DNA of 64,000 nt. Origin: Gymnorhina tibicen (Eukaryota > Chordata > Aves > Passeriformes > Artamidae). The notes below the pieces were generated by a model. It saw nothing but the letters and a program-made list of their open reading frames with translations, ran no database searches and was not told where the DNA came from. The stretch covers positions 1,383,141 to 1,447,140 of the forward strand of contig VXAZ01008267.1 in assembly GCA_013399875.1 (NCBI GenBank), written 5' to 3'. Positions 25,802-64,000 of this stretch are shown here, piece after piece; position 1 is the first letter of the stretch; each line of letters opens with the position of its first letter. The translations under genes were made by a program, and so were the position numbers.

Positions 25802-28067
25802 TTACCTGTACTGCAACCCACATGGTTTGTACAGCCCCTGGATCCAGATCTCGCACATACCTGTTGTGCATGGGCTGACAGCTACAGCACCAATGCCAGA
25901 TATTTGGTGTTTGTCTGCACCAAATACTCAGCTTCAAACCTGACAGGGTGTTTCTGCTCAGGCTATTATTCAGGGCAGTCATTCATTTGTCTGCAGAGAG
26001 GCTGTGGGTGCACAAGTCCCACCAGCTGCAGGACTGAGCTCAGTGTATCTAGCTATATTTTTTCACTGAGGATTTTCCTGAGGCCAGAATATTGACTGTC
26101 TCTTAATGGTTGATGCCACAGGGCAACATCCAAAGACACCAAAGTAAACAGCCTTTACATGTCATGGGCTTTCAGCAGTTGTTTAGAATTTCCATGCTTT
26201 AGCCGCAAGAAAATTTTTCCTTGTAAAATTACTAACTACACAGGCATCCCAATGGTGTCAATGAGCTTTCCCTCTCTGTGCATTGCTGAGCATGGTCTCA
26301 TGGTGTGTTCAGTGAACTTTGAGCTAGAAGCATGGAGTGATAAGAAAAATGTGATTTAGTTTTTCCTTTATGAATTACCAATTTACATTCACCTTTTGGT
26401 TTTTTCCATCTTAAAAAAAAAATTGTAAACAGGTTGACTTCTTCGCCAAGATTGTGTGGAAGTACAGGATATATATATTTAGCGCCAGTCAATCTGTTGA
26501 GAATGAGTAGGAAACCCATCAGTTCCTGAGGCTGTAATAGATTTCCGCTGCACAACATGTCAGCAGCCTGATGGAGCTGAGGATATTCTGTCTGTGTACT
26601 TGAAATGTCAGGAATGCAGTGTTTATTTGCAGCAAAAAGGCTGAAAATTAGGGCCTAAAGTCTCTCACCCAGAGGTTACATGACTCTTCAGCAAGCTGCT
26701 AGAGAGGTGCAAGCTGTGCAGCTGGTACTTGGTGGCGATGAAGCATCACTGAAATCAAACTGCAGGCTGCAGCCACCCATGCGAGGTACAGTGTCTGGTC
26801 CACTGTCCTTCACCCTCTCTTTGGAGACACAGTCATTTTCCAAGGGCTTGGAGCCACTTACAGTAATTTTAGCAGAATTTGTTTTACCAATGTATATGGT
26901 GATCATTGCAGAGCACTTTAAGCGTGTGTTGCAAAACACACATTTATCATTTTTTACATGCAGCCCAAAAACTGTAACACTTGCAGAGAATTAGTGTCAA
27001 GACAATGTTTCAGTTAACAATAAGAGCTTACGAGTTTACTTATAAAAGCTTCAGGAGGTCATATGGCAGTACACCAAAGCACCCTTCTAGGAGCTTTCCA
27101 GTCGATAGTGGAAGCTGAAGAACAGTTAATCATCAGGATAAGCATAGAAAACTTAGCCCAAACACCCTGTCTCAGTTTCCCACGATTTAGAGCTTAGAGA
27201 TTTCCTGAACTTGTGATGGTGTTTAATGTATTTAGTACCTCTGAATGCTTTTTTCTTCCATTAATTTGCTCAACAGTTTGCTCAACTGATGTAGATTTTT
27301 ACAACCTGTGGAAAAGAATTTCACAAGTTTACTAAGCACAGAAGAAAACTATATTAATGTATTTGCAGCTGATGCACACTAGTTCTTATGCTGCAAGAGA
27401 CACAAAACAGTGTTTCCCTACAACTCTACTTCTGTAAGACACAACCTATGTGAGGAGCGAGCAAAGTATTATCTATTCTCTGCATTATCTTATTCTCTGT
27501 GACACAAATAAAAGGAATGCAGAGAACTCTTTTGATGAAGACTTTTATACATCTGAAGGAATATCTCCAAGTTTACTTGAAGTTCCTTCAGCTGGTGAAG
27601 AAAAAACAAGTACATAGTGGACAGGGGAAAATGTCTTTCTTACCATTTCAGAAAATGCCTCAGATGGGAGCACTGGGTGACTCTCCCCCATTTGCAGCTC
27701 ACAGCCACATAGACACACTGTGCTACATCCGAAAAGGTTGCAGTGATTTTTAACTTCACAAGCAGTATTAGTTGGAGGAAGGACTGAAGCTGTGCCTCTC
27801 CACTACTGCCAGCACCCACAGCTTTCTCTCCTGCAGCTGCCATGTCCCTTTTTATAGCTGTGATGCTCAGCAAACTATGTCCTGGGAGCTGAGTTCAAAA
27901 TAACCTGAGAAAACCAATCAAGCAACCAAATAACCCCACCCCAGTTTGTTTTCAGTCATCTCTGTCCTTTGCTGGCACAAAAAACCCCACATAACATGGG
28001 GTAAAGGGTTAAGCCCAAGAGTCCTAAGGAAAAGCTAGGGAGTTTCTTCTGGTGAAGAAACTGCCCA

Positions 28068-28089
28068 ACTCTGACACTAGTGTCAGAGT
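28068..28089. repeat. 22-bp perfect palindrome with an extra half-site
   Basis: ACTCTGACACT is followed directly by its reverse complement AGTGTCAGAGT. A third copy of AGTGTCAGAG lies two bases downstream at 28091-28100. Confidence 0.95.
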
Positions 28090-31000
28090 AAGTGTCAGAG
28101 AAATGCTGGGCTGAGATATACTGAAAGTATTTATACTGCAAGTACAGCTAGTGAAATGAGAGCTGCCTGAGATGTACCTTGCATTTTTTACCATGATATT
28201 TAAGCTCTGATGAACTGTAATATGCCCAAACCTAAGGCTCTTAAAAAGGAAAAAGCATCATATAATGAAAAGTAAAAAGCACTTCATCAATTCAGATGAG
28301 AAACCTGTCACAGACACTTCTGTGGCAAAGAGTTCTTCACCTTAGGCTAGTGAGTTTTTGGAGTAACTGACAAACATGTTTATGACATGGTGATTTGAAC
28401 ATACGTATTTATGTGAATATATTGACTTGCTTGAAAGCTATATAGTAGTCAGGAAATTTAATGATGTTTAGGAGTCAGAAGGGGGGAAATTTTTAAACAT
28501 ACAGCAATGATTTTCTACAGTCTACTTGTAAAACTGTTAATTGAATACAAAGATTTAAGACCGAGGACAGATTTTGCAACCTTTTTTTCAATGTCTAAGA
28601 CATCTATCTCATCATGCAAAGCCCAGTTTCAGCAGAATTATAAAGATTCCTCCTAATTTGATTTCAAAGCTGGTCCCATAACAGACTCAACGAACTATAG
28701 CTATTAAGGGACTCTACATGATACAATATTGATTTCTTTAATAGCTATATAATTATACTGAGAAGCAAATTGCTAATAAAACTTAATAATCCTCCTGAAA
28801 AATTAGCAACATTAGCCTGGGAGCAGGCTTGAAATGACTAAAGCCATTGTTCTGATAGCATTACCAAACATATATTAATAGTTGTATTGCTTTAGCTACA
28901 TACTCCCTGCTGTTTTAGCACTTAACTAAACCGAAACGCTAAATAGTTGTTGCCAGTTTAAGAAGTTTATCAAACAATATAAAGATGTCTTTGTGATTGT
29001 AGTACAAAACTACACATAAGTGCACCAAAAAAGTTCTGCTGGTGAAGTTATCTCCTAAGAGCTCTGTTTATGGGTATTACCCAGAGTTTAAAGAGAGCTT
29101 TTATACCCCCGAGTCTTAACTGAGTAAGTAACTGATAAGATAGGCCTGGCTTTCCCTCTGTTCGTGGTGGTAAATGGTGCTCCTGTTTGTGCTGCATTTC
29201 AGTCATCCAGCCCCTGCCTTCTGCCTCTTATCCCTCCCCGCAGCCAGCCAGGAGCCAGCACAAACAGCCTGGGAACAGGGCGACGCTGCACACAGGAGAC
29301 AAGTCCAGCCCAACCCCTGGAAACCTTTCACCAGCCAAAAATAGCAGCGCTGAGAAGATGCCGGCAAAGTTGGGTCTTGACATTGACTGATGCTTGCCAA
29401 TGCTGCGGTGCATCTGTCACGCGAATCGGTTGACAAAACACGGTCCTCTGCTGACTGTCCCACACCCTCCTTCCTCCCGACGGAAGCCGGGTATCTTGTG
29501 GAGACCTGCTTGGGAATCATGCCAGACAGATGTCACCTTCTCACCAAGGGGCTCTATTTACCGGTTTGGGGAGATGCAAACAGATTTTACAGGAATACTC
29601 TGACTTGAAAGGGAAAGACTGGGAGATAGCTGTCCATAAAATCCTAAATAACATGAAGAAAGTGGGTAGGGAAAACTTGATCAATGTACTGGAAAATAGG
29701 TTGGGCCATCACGTGAAAATCTGCATGCAAACAGCTCTTGCTGCGGGATGTTGCAGATGTTAAGGGTTGCACACAAGTTCAAAAAGTGGAAAATCCATCA
29801 AAGGATATCAAACATAAGGGTCCATTGCTGGTTCAGATGCCATGCCCAACTGATCAGCTCTTAAACCATAGCCTGAACATGGTGAACAGAGAAATAAATG
29901 GAGCAAGTGTACAAGTGAAACCCCAGAAGAAATCAGGAATTGTCCTTCCTAGGAACAAAGAGGCCCTACTTCTGCATGAAATATGCACTATAAAGCAGCC
30001 TCTACATAACTAGCAGCAAGCTGTGCTGGTCTTCCAATTCAGCAGTGCAACCTGAAGTTCTCTAACAAGTAAAACCCCTTTGTTCTTCCTTGGTTGCTGG
30101 TGCTAAAGCACGACTCTCCACTGAAAGGACCTATGCATATTTGAAAAGGATATACACAGTTATTAAAACTTTCTTTCAGTCTTTGGCTCCTCTCCCCTGC
30201 TCTGTGCAATGCAGCACTGCCAAGGCCAGGCAGAGTGTCTGTCCCAAACCCAAGGCCACCGCTGCCTGCTGGCCCCCATCAGCTGCAGAGCTAACCAGGG
30301 TCCACAGAGCCAGGGTCTGGTACACTGGAAATAAGTGGTGGAAAACAGCCTGCGATCTTCAGCCTCAAATGAGGCTGATAGAGATGAAACATGGCAGATA
30401 ACCTTTACTGCTGCAGTTAATGACACAATGGGGGAGTGGAATACACCCAGCAGTGCAAGAAACCCGAGCAACCAGACATGACTTGCATTCCTCTGGTTAT
30501 TCCCAAACGGGGAGATGCTACAGCTGAAGGTGTGACTTCAGCACACAGAGAGGTTACCCTGTGATTGTAAGACTTCCTGTTAGTGAGCTTGGTGCCAGCA
30601 GCACAGACTCTGCTGTGTGCCCCACTATCATGGGGCCATCACTACAATGGGCGATGTTGGGCCAAGCAGAAGTCCAGGCTGCTGAGCCCTCACTGGTACT
30701 GCTGCTTAGCTGGGCAGGATGAAGCCTCCCTTACGCCTATCTACAGTGAGTGGCAATCATGCTTCTGACTGTAGTGTGAAAACAGACTGAGAGAAATAAA
30801 ACTAAACACTCTTTGTGAAACCATTGCTAATCATGCCACTTAGCATGGCAATACTGAAAGAGAGAGCAGCATGGAGCCCAGGGAAACAGCTTTGAAGGAG
30901 GGTGAACATATTCAGCTCTCCTTGGAAAAGATAACTGAACTTCATTTAATATATTCCACCTTCTAAGGAAGTTTTTTTTTGACCAGGACTTAGGAAACCA

Positions 31001-33357
31001 CATGGCACTGCCATTTTACCTGGCACCAGAGGCTGTGTCTGACATTACAGCTGGGTCTGGAAATTTAATTCATTTCCCCCCTGCTCCACCCCAAAATTTA
31101 CAGAGCAGTCATCATTCACCGTAACATGTCATCCTAACAAGCTGCAAGGCAGAGATATTTCACATTTGAACCAACCGGTGGCAGCCAGTGAACAATGTCT
31201 AGGTAACCAGAACACCCTTCATCATGAATCTGATATGTTTAACAGCTAATTAAACCTGTGTAGGGATTAGGCTTTACATTGTACAGTTTTATGGCAACAA
31301 AACCTGAGCTTCCTAAGATTACATTGACCAGCTCCTTATCTCTGATGCCGAGATGTTTATCAGCACCATATGTTACAAGCTCCTGCTATGTTTCCCAATG
31401 ACCTTTTGGGACTTAATCAGCCTGAATGTCAGGGGTTGAGGAGCTGAGGACATATATTACAACACAGAATGCAACACTCAGCCAGGCAGAATAAAAATAC
31501 AGGGCTGAAGTCCAAAGAAAAGGTCTTTGTCATGTAACTTCTGTCCCTAATAAATTTGTCAATTAGAAAGAACAAACGTTAACTTTGTTTTCCTTGCCCT
31601 TGCTGTTGCTTTGTGAGGTCCCATACTGCGAGGTAACACAGGGTGCGTACTCAAGTATCAGTGATGAGGGGAAACCTCAGATGATTCATGGTTTGGGAAT
31701 GTTTTGCATAAAAATAGCAAATTCCAGCTTTATATCTGGAGGCTATCCATGCTACCCAGTTATGTTTTGCAGCCTTGGAACCATAAAAAGAGATGCCATT
31801 AAGAGGAAATTTTTGTCCCCAATGTCAGCAGCTCTGTGAAACACACTGCTTTTAGAATTAATAAGCACTCTGTCCCAAAAGTCTCCAGGCATGGTCTTTT
31901 GGGACGACCACATCAGAAGGCATGGAGTATCATCCTAACACTTTTATTCTCATGTGACATGCACTTGTTTGCAATTGGAGATGCATTAATAGAAAAGCTA
32001 AGGCAAGGACTGGATTTGCCAAGACATTTCCACGCAAAGGATGAGATACATTTTACAGTGTCTTTTGCAGGGAGAAGGACCTACCTACCACGCTTGAACA
32101 CGCCTGCATTCTTCAGGTGGGCTGTGTTTACATTGATAAGAGCTGACATGAGCAATCTCCAAGCCGTGAAACTGCCTATTTCTGGCATGGCTGTGCCTGA
32201 TTCCCCACATCCTAACCCACCAGCAATTACAGTTCATTCTGGCAGTTCCTCTGAACAAGACAAGTCAATCCCATCACTGCTTCTCCTCACTCCAACCCAG
32301 CTGCTCACAGTGATATGTTTGGATACATAATCTCAAAAGTGTCCCTTCTATTTGTAGCTCATTGGGCTCAGATCCAGGCTGAATTTCATGGATAAGGATG
32401 CTGATCCAAATGTTGACACTTTGCTGCATGGCTGTGGGATAGAGATAAAGCTGGGACTGGTTTGCAAGGCATTTGCAAATCTGTGCATTATATGTCTGTT
32501 GTTTCATTGAAAATATCCTTTTTGGAATCTAAAGCATCTCAAAGACAGATGTGGCATGACTAGGGTTCAGCTGAATGTGCTGTATTCAGAATACAACAAG
32601 TCCAGGTGTTTTAAAGGATGTAATGGCCATGGTTTAAGAAAAGAATTGCGTTACTGGATGCCAAATATATGAACACATTTATAGAACCTTTGCTTGCTTC
32701 TGACCATGAATATACGGTTTGGGTTGATTTTTTTTGGAAACTAATTTCCTTTCCTAAAGCAGGTGTGTGCTAGTTGCCACATTTTCCAGGCATATTTAAA
32801 ACTATTTGGACCCAGAAGAGAGTTTAATTGGCTGACAAGGACTGTAAGTGTGAACTTAGTAACAGACATGGCTATGTCTTGAAACTTCATCAGTCTGCAT
32901 TGTGGCTGTTTTAGAGGTACCGTGAACACCCAGGGAAGCATCTGACTGCGTGCATGTGGCACACATCGTGTGTAACACCAAGCTGGAGAGGAAAAATGCT
33001 ACAAAATGAGATGTCTAAATTGAACATCCCAAACCGTGGGTAGTGCAGGTTGAGGGCAGATAGGTATCAATGACACATCTCCATCTCCACCTCACTGTTA
33101 GGAGTCTCCAACATGTGCCTCATCGAGGTTCTCTCAGTGCCAGTATTTTATGTCCGTTGTGCAGTAACACATAGATGAGCATTTTCATTAAAGATAATGA
33201 AAAATGTTGCAGAGGGGGGATGTTAAAGGATGTAGCATTGTCTGTTGAGCATACTCTGATGGCTAGACTGCTGCCTGGGAAGCAAGACAAATGTCAAATA
33301 TATACATGAAAATACAAGTCCTTCATAGAACCCTTTACACAAGATCGAGGAAGCCTC

Positions 33358-33376
33358 TCCCTTTTTTTTTTTTTCT
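33358..33376. repeat. poly-T-rich run
   Basis: A long T run flanked by C-C and C-T. No retrotransposon body is recognisable next to it. Confidence 0.8.
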
Positions 33377-34029
33377 ATCTGACCTCCCTGCTCCTAATTT
33401 CCTGGCTGTAAAATGCTTTAGATTTAGGGGGAGCAATGGAGAAATATTTACAGCATGATATCCCATAACCTTGTATTTGGGGAATGCACATAGTATGTAG
33501 AAGGCATTAGTCCCATATTCAGCCTGAGAAGAATTCAGCAGTGAGATCTCTCACTTCCTAGACAAGTGTTCTCACTATGCAGCAGCCTGTCTCATTTCAA
33601 ACTGCAATAAAGAGAAGCTGAATTAAAGTCTGCAATTTGTGGCTTAACTTCCCTTGCACTTTTTTTTAGCATAAGCTGTTATGTCCCTAGCAATGGACAG
33701 CCTTGCCCGGAGAACAAAGGTCTACACAGTGCAGAAGAGAAAGCTAAGAAGTGGACAACAGAGTGAAAAGGTAGGAGTTTTAAGTACATATTTAAAATAA
33801 AGGAAGACTTTGCTGGACAAGAGCAGGGACAACATTTAGCCTGTGAGAAGTGAGCTGGAAGAAACACAAGTGGGAAAAGATGAATAAGGCTTTAAGGGAA
33901 AATGCCACTCCCCAGGCAAAAGCCACAATACAATTAGATCAACCATCCCCAACTGAACATAATAAACTCTTTCAGAGGAGATTCAGCTTGTACAAGCAGT
34001 CTCTTTCTCTGGCCATTTCTCTAAAGGTA

Positions 34030-34035
34030 TTTATT
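34030..34035 (-). other. candidate KDR polyadenylation signal (distal)
   Basis: A second minus-strand AATAAA, about 1.58 kb past the KDR stop codon. It may be a distal alternative to the signal at 34329-34334. Confidence 0.4.
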
Positions 34036-34328
34036 GCCAGCTTCTAAAAACCACTGAAGTTTCTTTACTACATATACCTACTACACATGTTCATAGACTT
34101 GAAACAAGTAGTACTTTAGAATCTTCCCTGTCAATAGAAAGGATATGACAAAAGAAAACAAACCTACTCGTAGCCCCCCGCTATAAATTTCCAGTCCCTT
34201 TTAATGAAGTGAAAAGTTTTAGCTATTAAAAAATTTTGTGACCTTTGCAATGCTACAGAACACCGATACAAAATGTGAATAGTACAATATCTGTTATATA
34301 ATATATATTTATATTTTAATATATTACA

Positions 34329-34334
34329 TTTATT
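34329..34334 (-). other. candidate KDR polyadenylation signal (proximal)
   Basis: AATAAA on the minus strand, about 1.28 kb past the KDR stop codon, inside an AT-rich block. The hexamer is seen; its use is inferred. Confidence 0.45.
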
Positions 34335-35611
34335 TCTACATAAAGAGGCTATAAATACTGTATATGCCTTATATTCATGGTTCCCAGCATCTGACATTAT
34401 AGTAAGTACAAACAAAAAAATACTTATAAAAATACAAAAAGAACTCAGTAGAAATAGCTTTACATTTTAAAATCTTGTAGTCCTCATTGTGTCTATCAAT
34501 AGAGTTCTGGGCCTACAAGAGCACAGGTAAGAAGTTGTCCAACAATTAGGCACAATTTCATCACTCGGAGAAGATCAGAGCTGCCATGAAACCAGCCACG
34601 GATTCCCAAGGCTACATAAACTGAGATCTCTGCCACTGCAAACAGACTTTGAGTTTTCAAAGAGAAAGAGTCAGACCTAAATCCGAGGGAGGGGGATGAG
34701 ATGAGAGGTAGGGTGCCCTTAGGATGCCCCACCAGAACCACAGAGCTTCCTGTGGTCCTAAGGTAAATGACATTGCCTTTTCTCCCTGTCACAAGCGGTG
34801 AGTTGCTGGGAGGGGAGTATTTTCTGCAGCAGTTTCAGGCAGCTCAGAGGCAGGCAGGCATCTGGCCTGAGTCAAGGGTGCTGGGGATGAAAGGGGAGCA
34901 GAGCCATCCTCAGAGGTCAGGCATGCCCCTTCCATTTGAGTCCCATCACTTGGCTCAATGCTCTGCCTTCTCCTTACTAACCAACTTCACTGAGAAAATG
35001 CAGCTCATGAGGACTTGTACAGCAGCCTTTTTCCTCTGCCAAGGACAGAGACCATCACCCCCACCTATATTTAGCCCAGCCTATGTTTAGTCTCAGGCCA
35101 TCAGTGAGTGCCAGAGCCTTGAGCTGGAGGTTCCTTTTTTTGTTTGTGAAGGTACAAGCAAGGAATAACTCTGAGAAACAAGAAGCCAGTGCCGTGCTGT
35201 TTCCTTCCTGGAGTCCAGCCACAAGGGGAAAAACAAACAAAGAAAACCCCACAAAAGCGGGGATGTGCCATTATTTCGTACAAGTAGAAACATTTAAGTT
35301 GAATGCCGTGATGCTGCCTGCATCAGGCAGATGCTCCACCTATCACCAGGGTCAGCTCCTGCCATGGGGTTGGCACAACCCACACACAACGGCTGGGGCT
35401 TTGCACCCTCAGCCATCAGCATCTCTTGAGGAAAAAGCCCCAGCCTGGCATGGCACAGTTTTGCTGCCAGATGCTTCTGCATCATCTTCAGGAAAAATAA
35501 ATGTCTTTTTTTAGTCACATGGATGCCATCTTTCAATACCTCAAACCTGAATACCACCAGCCCAGGCAAAAAAGGCACATCCCAGGGGGAGCTGGAGCTG
35601 CCAGCTTCACC

Positions 35612-63694
<28,083 letters not shown>

Positions 63695-64000
63695 CTGCAA
63701 AAACATGTATGAAACCTCTCAAATCAACCCAATAAACTAAGTAAATACTACTCAGTCAGAAAAGTATTATATACAGGAATACGCAGCATGTTTTAAGTGG
63801 ACATTTTCACATCACCTACTTAGCAGCGAAGGGTAAATAATGATTTTTCACACATCCCAAAAAGTTCAAAAACTCTGTCATAACAGGAAGCAAAGGCAGA
63901 TGGTCATGAGCTAGCTGCAGAGCACTACAATTCAGCCAGCCAGGGTGGAGTTCCTGTTTTCTTGCGTTGCCAACTTCAAGGTCTAACAAGAGGATGTGGG
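63695..64000 (-). other. KDR intron 1, 3' part (runs off the window)
   Basis: 306 bp upstream of exon 2 on the coding strand. No exon 1 or CpG-rich promoter is visible, so both lie beyond the right edge. Confidence 0.85.

Larger units (their letters stand above)
23901..34029. other. intergenic stretch without recognised gene, left of the KDR 3' UTR
   Basis: About 10 kb with no supported gene. It contains a 15-bp tandem duplication (25772-25801), a 22-bp palindrome (28068-28089), a 12-bp inverted repeat (28696-28749) and a T run (33358-33376). Open frames of 158 (25619-26095) and 164 codons (31836-32330) have no recognisable domain. The AT-rich block at about 28150-29130 shows no repeat similarity that I recognise. 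Confidence 0.55.
34030..35611 (-). other. KDR: KDR 3' UTR (left end approximate)
   Basis: Sequence downstream of the KDR stop codon. No further splice pattern or ORF is evident. On the minus strand there are AATAAA hexamers at 34329-34334 and 34030-34035, giving a UTR of about 1.3 to 1.6 kb. The stretch around 34290-34340 is very AT-rich. The true cleavage site cannot be fixed from sequence alone. Confidence 0.6.

Noticed and set aside
25619..26095. 158-codon plus-strand ORF as a gene
   Set aside because: No recognisable domain, cysteine- and serine-rich chance composition, spans a 15-bp tandem duplication, and overlapping open frames exist on the other strand.
1..34029. KIT, or another gene, in the left half
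   Set aside because: No exon-like blocks with kinase or Ig motifs were found. KIT is expected further left by synteny but is not in this window.

Overview
This is a vertebrate, almost certainly avian, nuclear window. It holds one protein-coding gene with many short exons, long introns with GT...AG borders, and interspersed repeats dominated by CR1 retrotransposons, the main LINE of birds. A tRNA-Ile-headed, CR1-tailed SINE at about 14572-14714 matches the TguSINE1 family known from passerines, so a songbird or close relative is the best guess (inference).

The right half (about 34.0-64.0 kb) is the VEGF receptor 2 gene (KDR/VEGFR2/FLK1) on the minus strand. By analogy with the human gene, exons 2 to 30 are all present. 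Exon 1 (5' UTR and signal peptide) and the promoter lie beyond base 64000. The 29 exons join with consistent phase into 1322 codons plus a stop at 35612-35614. In order they encode seven Ig-like domains (exons 2-15), one transmembrane helix (exon 16), the juxtamembrane segment (17), a split tyrosine kinase with its insert (18-26) and the C-terminal signalling tail (27-30). All kinase motifs are intact, and so are the tyrosines matching human Y801, Y1054, Y1059, Y1175 and Y1214. The tyrosine matching human Y951 in the kinase insert is a cysteine here. The 3' UTR runs leftward to one of two AATAAA signals.

The left half (1 to about 34 kb) lies downstream of KDR. No protein-coding or RNA gene can be supported there. 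It is probably part of the KIT-KDR intergenic interval, with KIT expected further left (inference from conserved PDGFRA-KIT-KDR synteny). It contains a 2-kb decayed CR1 LINE (8636-10651), a minus-strand CR1 (15597-16490), a full SINE, a truncated SINE, an older CR1 cluster (22.6-23.9 kb), simple repeats, and AT-rich stretches without recognisable repeats.

I found no CRISPR array, phage, operon, viral gene or clearly new biological system. The observations most worth checking are the Tyr-to-Cys change at the Y951 position, the possible soluble-receptor isoform through intron 13, the weak exon 15 donor, the avian-type C-terminus, the SINE, and a 22-bp perfect palindrome at 28068-28089.
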